27,328 nucleotides of DNA from Spirochaetaceae bacterium (GTDB lineage Bacteria > Spirochaetota > Spirochaetia > Treponematales > Breznakiellaceae), in assembly GCA_031257135.1 (NCBI GenBank), contig JAIRPH010000017.1, forward strand, positions 1 to 27,328, written 5' to 3'. Of this stretch, positions 24,379-27,328 are shown piece by piece. The number at the start of each line of letters is the position of its first letter. Positions within the stretch are counted from its first letter, which is position 1. The position numbers were made by a program, and so were the translations under genes. Under the pieces are notes generated by a model, which saw only the letters and a program-made list of their open reading frames with translations, was not told where the DNA came from and made no database searches.

Positions 24379-24406
24379 TAAATACCGGCTTACAAAATGC
24401 CGATAA
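24379..24406 (+). promoter_or_regulatory. Sigma-28 (FliA)-like promoter for flgB operon
   Basis: GCCGATAA at 24399-24406 matches the -10 consensus of flagellar sigma-28 exactly. TAAA at 24379-24382 is the -35 core, with 16 bases between instead of the usual 15. Transcription would start near 24414, giving a very short leader before TTG 24426. Confidence 0.6.
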
Positions 24407-24425
24407 GTATATCGGGAGAAAAGGT

Positions 24426-24845
24426 TTGAATATCGATAATAGTTTTTCTAAAACCGTTGACCTCGTACATCGGGCTATGGATGTAAGTCTCCTCCGGCGT
24501 TCGGTGATTGCTAATAATCTGTCCAATTCGGAGGTTCCTAACTTTAAGCGTTCTGAGGTAAACTTTGAAAGCGAACTGAAACGGGCTTTGGAATCGGAAA
24601 AGACGCGCCCCCCGATTGAAATGGCTCGGACGGATCCGCGACATATCGCTAATTGGCAGGCTCGGGATTATCGGGATGTTCAGCCTCGGCGGGTTGTGGA
24701 TTTTAATACGGCGTCCAACAATAATGGAAACAACGTAGACGTTGATCATGAGCTTATGGCAGGATTGGAAAACCAGATGCTGTATACGCTCTTAGCTCAA
24801 GCCGCGGCATTTGAGTTCAACCAAGTCAATCTGGTATTACGATAG
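24426..24845 (+). CDS. flgB: Flagellar proximal rod protein FlgB
   Basis: A 139-residue rod protein, exported by the flagellar type III system without a cleaved signal. It has the rod-family start (HRAMDVSLLRRSVIANNLSNSEVPNFKRSEVNFE, about 16-48), a flexible middle, and the C-terminal NNVDVDHELMAGLENQMLYTLLAQA helix typical of FlgB. The start is TTG 24426, with GGGAGA/AAAGG just upstream; no ATG fits. It is first of the flagellar run and follows hslU by 117 bases, a space holding the promoter described. Confidence 0.94.
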   Translation: MNIDNSFSKTVDLVHRAMDVSLLRRSVIANNLSNSEVPNFKRSEVNFESELKRALESEKTRPPIEMARTDPRHIANWQARDYRDVQPRRVVDFNTASNNNGNNVDVDHELMAGLENQMLYTLLAQAAAFEFNQVNLVLR

Positions 24846-24858
24846 GTAGGTTTTATAT

Positions 24859-25317
24859 ATGGGAATTTTCAGTTCGATAAATATAGCGTCCACCGGCATG
24901 AGCGCGCAAAGACTCAGGTCTGACGTGATCGCAAACAATATAGCCAACGCGTCAACTACCCGCACCGAAGAAGGCGGACCCTTCCGGCGGAGTAGACTCA
25001 TTATGCGCCCCAAAGATCAGGGTCCGGTATGGCATTCGCCGTTCCTGCCGGACGTGCTGGATAACGGTCCGGGCAAAGGCGTGCGGGTAATGGAAATCCA
25101 GAAGGATATGACCAAAGAAAACCGGCTGGTCTATGACCCGACTCATCCTGACGCGATTCAATCCGGTCCGCGGGCAGGATATGTGGAAATGCCCAATGTG
25201 GATATTGTTACTGAAATGGTGGATATGATTGCCGCATCCCGAGCGTATGAGGCTAACGCTTCTATTATTGACGGCTCTAAAGTTATGTTTCAGAAGGCTT
25301 TGGAGATAGGTAGGTAA
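24859..25317 (+). CDS. flgC: Flagellar proximal rod protein FlgC
   Basis: A 152-residue rod protein next to FlgB in the drive shaft. The N-terminus SSINIASTGMSAQRLRSDVIANNIANASTTRT is the rod/hook-family helix. The C-terminus holds YVEMPNVDIVTEMVDMIAASRAYEANASII, the FlgC/FlgG type terminal helix. Length is typical. ATG 24859 follows AGGTAGG, 13 bases after flgB. Confidence 0.96.
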   Translation: MGIFSSINIASTGMSAQRLRSDVIANNIANASTTRTEEGGPFRRSRLIMRPKDQGPVWHSPFLPDVLDNGPGKGVRVMEIQKDMTKENRLVYDPTHPDAIQSGPRAGYVEMPNVDIVTEMVDMIAASRAYEANASIIDGSKVMFQKALEIGR

Positions 25318-25320
25318 GGT

Positions 25321-25695
25321 ATGATATTAAACAACGCTCGTTTGATGCCGGCGGAAACGCTCCCTATGCAAGTACGGGACCCCAGACACTTCGCCTCCCG
25401 GGAGTCCGTAACTCCCGTGGGGCAACAGATCGCCGATCTGAAACACAAGATCGGACCTGATGCGATAGCGTCCCGGGATTCGTTCCAAGACGCTATGCTC
25501 CGGGCATTGGATACGGTCTCCTCGGACCAGAACAAGGCAAGCGCCATGATAGAATCCGCCATTACCGACCCCGATTCGGTGGATATCCATGACGTCACCA
25601 TTGCACAAGCAAAGGCGACTATGTCTCTGAATATTACCAGAACCGTTCTAAGCCGCTTGGTTCAAGGTTGGAGAGACCTTGTCAATCTCCGATAA
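25321..25695 (+). CDS. fliE: Flagellar hook-basal body protein FliE
   Basis: A 124-residue protein that joins the MS ring (FliF) to the rod (FlgB). The N-terminal third is variable. From about residue 53 the FliE pattern is seen: SFQDAMLRALDTVSSDQNKASAMIESAITDPDSVDIHDVTIAQAKATMSLNITRTVLSRLVQGWRDL has the VDIHDV core and the closing helix. It lies three bases after flgC. AGGTAAGG just before ATG 25321 is the ribosome site. Fifty bases separate it from fliF. Confidence 0.93.
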   Translation: MILNNARLMPAETLPMQVRDPRHFASRESVTPVGQQIADLKHKIGPDAIASRDSFQDAMLRALDTVSSDQNKASAMIESAITDPDSVDIHDVTIAQAKATMSLNITRTVLSRLVQGWRDLVNLR

Positions 25696-25745
25696 GCGTG
25701 TCATAGTATGCAAAGTAAAGAAGGAGTTGCCTAAGCGGAGGGGAT

Positions 25746-27328
25746 ATGGGAGAGTGGTTTAAAAAAGCTGTAGATCAAGTAAAAAAATTATGGGCTAAGT
25801 GGTCGCTCGTACAGAAGTTAATTCTGGGAGGAATCTGTTTAGCCGCTATTATAGGCATTATCGCGCTGTTTTCGGTATCCGCCGCGCCTACGCTGATGCC
25901 GGTTATCGACGCCCCCATCAAGAATGAGGAGCTTCGCAACCGGATTGTAACCCGGATTAATGAAGAAGACGTAAAAACCGTTGTTTCTTCTACAGGCGTC
26001 GTCATGGTTCACGACGAAGAAACCGCCCGGCGGATGCGGACCATTCTGGTTCGGGAAGATTTGATTCCAGCCGGAATAAGTCCATGGGAACTATTCGATA
26101 GGGAAAGCTGGACTATCGACACGCAGACCAAAAATGTGCAGTTCCAGCGGGCGATTACTCAGATGGTATCGGATCACATTAAGTCCATAGCGGATATAGA
26201 TACCGCTCATGTTACGTTAGTGTTTCCTAAAGATACGTTGTTTGTGGCGGATCGGGACCCGGTGACGGCCAGCGTCATTATTACCCCTAAAATCGGAAGC
26301 GATATCGCCGTAAACCGCAGGAAAGTTGAGGGTATTCAGAAACTCCTCAAATTTGCGGTAGCAGGTCTCCTCGACGAAAACATCGTAATCACCGATAACT
26401 ATGGAAATGTGCTGAACGACTTTGAAGGAATGGGCGAGTTCGAGCGGCTTGACAATATCAAGAAAGGAGCCGCGCTGATCCGTTCACTGGAAGGACAGTA
26501 TCGGGCGGCTATTCTCAGAGCCTTACAGCAGACCTATACCGCGGATCGGGTTCGGGACCTTAACGTTAAGATCGATATGGACCTTTCCAAAAAAGCGGTC
26601 AACGTGAAAGAGTATTTGCCCTTTACCCTCAGACCTCGGACTCCGGGCGGAACCTATGACGATTCAGAGATAGTCCCGTCAGTTACGTTGTCTGAAAGCA
26701 CTTCCAGCACAACTTACAAGGGAACTAACGTCGTTCCCGAAGGACCTCCCGGCGCGGAAGGACAGACTGCCCCTCAATTTAGAGATATGACCAGCGGATT
26801 CGGCGAGGTTACGCAGGAAACAAAGACTACCAATCAGTTGGTCAATGAAAAAATCTCTCAGGAAGAGCGAGTCCCCAGCATAGACCGGGTAGCGGTAGCC
26901 GTAAATATCGACGGCGCATGGAAAATAAAATATGACGATAAAGGAAAACCGGCGGTTCTTCCCAACGGTTCTATTGAACGGGAATATATCGAACTGACTA
27001 CGGAGCAGTTGAGGGGAGTTCAGGCGCTTATTCAAGGGGCAATCGGCTATAACGCCGCCCGGGGCGATTCGGTAGTCGTTCAGAGCATACAATATGACCG
27101 CAGTAAAGAATTTGCCGATGCGGACGCGGCGTACTTTAAAGCGAAAAACATCCAAATGGCTGTCTTGATAGGCATAGGGGTTATTGTTTTCGCTATAATC
27201 GTATTTATTATAGTCCGGGCGATTTCCAAAGAAATGGATCGCAGAAGACGCTTGGAAGAGGAAGAACGGGCCCGCCGGGAACAAGCCGAACGGGACCGGA
27301 TTCTCATGGCCGCGGAAGGCGAGGCGGA
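25746..27328 (+). CDS. fliF: Flagellar MS-ring protein FliF (C-terminus cut by window end)
   Basis: Open from ATG 25746 to the right edge, 527 codons with no stop; treponemal FliF is about 570 residues, so some 40 residues are likely missing. FliF forms the inner-membrane MS ring on which the rod and export gate assemble. The first membrane span is at about 23-46 (LILGGICLAAIIGIIALFSV), and the second at about 471-493 (MAVLIGIGVIVFAIIVFIIV). Between lie the ring-building domains with SIADIDTAHVTLVFPKD near 156-172 and ASVIITPK near 183. A charged E/R-rich stretch follows the second span, leading to the FliG-binding tail outside the window. GGAGGGG (25736-25742) is the ribosome site. Confidence 0.94.
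   Translation, partial: MGEWFKKAVDQVKKLWAKWSLVQKLILGGICLAAIIGIIALFSVSAAPTLMPVIDAPIKNEELRNRIVTRINEEDVKTVVSSTGVVMVHDEETARRMRTILVREDLIPAGISPWELFDRESWTIDTQTKNVQFQRAITQMVSDHIKSIADIDTAHVTLVFPKDTLFVADRDPVTASVIITPKIGSDIAVNRRKVEGIQKLLKFAVAGLLDENIVITDNYGNVLNDFEGMGEFERLDNIKKGAALIRSLEGQYRAAILRALQQTYTADRVRDLNVKIDMDLSKKAVNVKEYLPFTLRPRTPGGTYDDSEIVPSVTLSESTSSTTYKGTNVVPEGPPGAEGQTAPQFRDMTSGFGEVTQETKTTNQLVNEKISQEERVPSIDRVAVAVNIDGAWKIKYDDKGKPAVLPNGSIEREYIELTTEQLRGVQALIQGAIGYNAARGDSVVVQSIQYDRSKEFADADAAYFKAKNIQMAVLIGIGVIVFAIIVFIIVRAISKEMDRRRRLEEEERARREQAERDRILMAAEGEA

Noticed and set aside
25708..25734. Eight-codon mini frame between fliE and fliF
   Set aside because: It is short, lacks a ribosome site of its own and could occur by chance; a leader-peptide role has no support.
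1..27328. CRISPR arrays, insertion sequences, tRNA and rRNA genes
   Set aside because: No regularly spaced repeats, transposase motifs or cloverleaf-like or ribosomal sequences were seen on either strand. The two tyrosine recombinases are housekeeping Xer types, not integrases of a mobile element.

Overview
The window reads as a chromosomal segment of a spirochaete, most likely a treponeme. The main evidence is a tandem pair of FlaA-type periplasmic flagellar sheath genes, a compact division cluster, and the run dprA-topA-xer-hslV-hslU-flgB-flgC-fliE-fliF. Base composition looks close to half G+C by eye, higher than in some oral treponemes. Remnants of a BspA-like leucine-rich-repeat gene would fit a host-associated or gut treponeme, but species cannot be fixed from the sequence.

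Layout. (1) Positions 1-1384, minus strand: apt then larB, from a clear TTGACA/TAGACT promoter, next to an odd G/C homopolymer tract at the extreme left end. (2) 1520-4895, plus strand: an Mla-type lipid transport operon (MlaE permease, MlaF ATPase, MlaD MCE protein) closed by a TPR lipoprotein. (3) 4896-5450: no intact gene, but a frameshifted minus-strand remnant of a BspA-like LRR gene and a long palindrome. (4) 5451-7972: a membrane-anchored protein resembling periplasmic binding proteins, then two flaA-family genes behind a near-consensus sigma-70 promoter, ending at a strong terminator at 8018-8046. (5) 8060-16406: a division/wall cluster rsmH, ftsL-like, murF, mraY, ftsW, ftsQ, ftsA, ftsZ. 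ftsA appears to start at a CTG codon. (6) 16419-24308: xer recombinase, TPR protein, dprA, topA, second xer recombinase, hslV, hslU, packed with tiny gaps or overlaps. (7) 24379 to the right end: a sigma-28-like flagellar promoter, then flgB, flgC, fliE and fliF, the last cut by the window edge.

How the genes work together. The middle block supplies wall precursors (MurF, MraY), the septal polymerase (FtsW), the divisome scaffold (FtsL/FtsQ) and the FtsA/FtsZ ring. The following block handles DNA: two Xer recombinases for resolving chromosome dimers, DprA for single-stranded DNA, and topoisomerase I. HslVU is an ATP-dependent protease. The right end begins the flagellar basal body (rod FlgB/FlgC, FliE adaptor, FliF ring), while the FlaA proteins coat the filament. 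The order dprA-topA-xerC-hslV-hslU-flgB-flgC-fliE-fliF matches the well-known Bacillus subtilis order, minus trmFO and codY.

Nothing here is clearly a wholly new system. The best second-look items are the CTG start of ftsA, the sigma-28-like promoter before flgB, the decayed LRR gene, the HslU insertion, and the unrecognised anchored protein next to the flaA pair.
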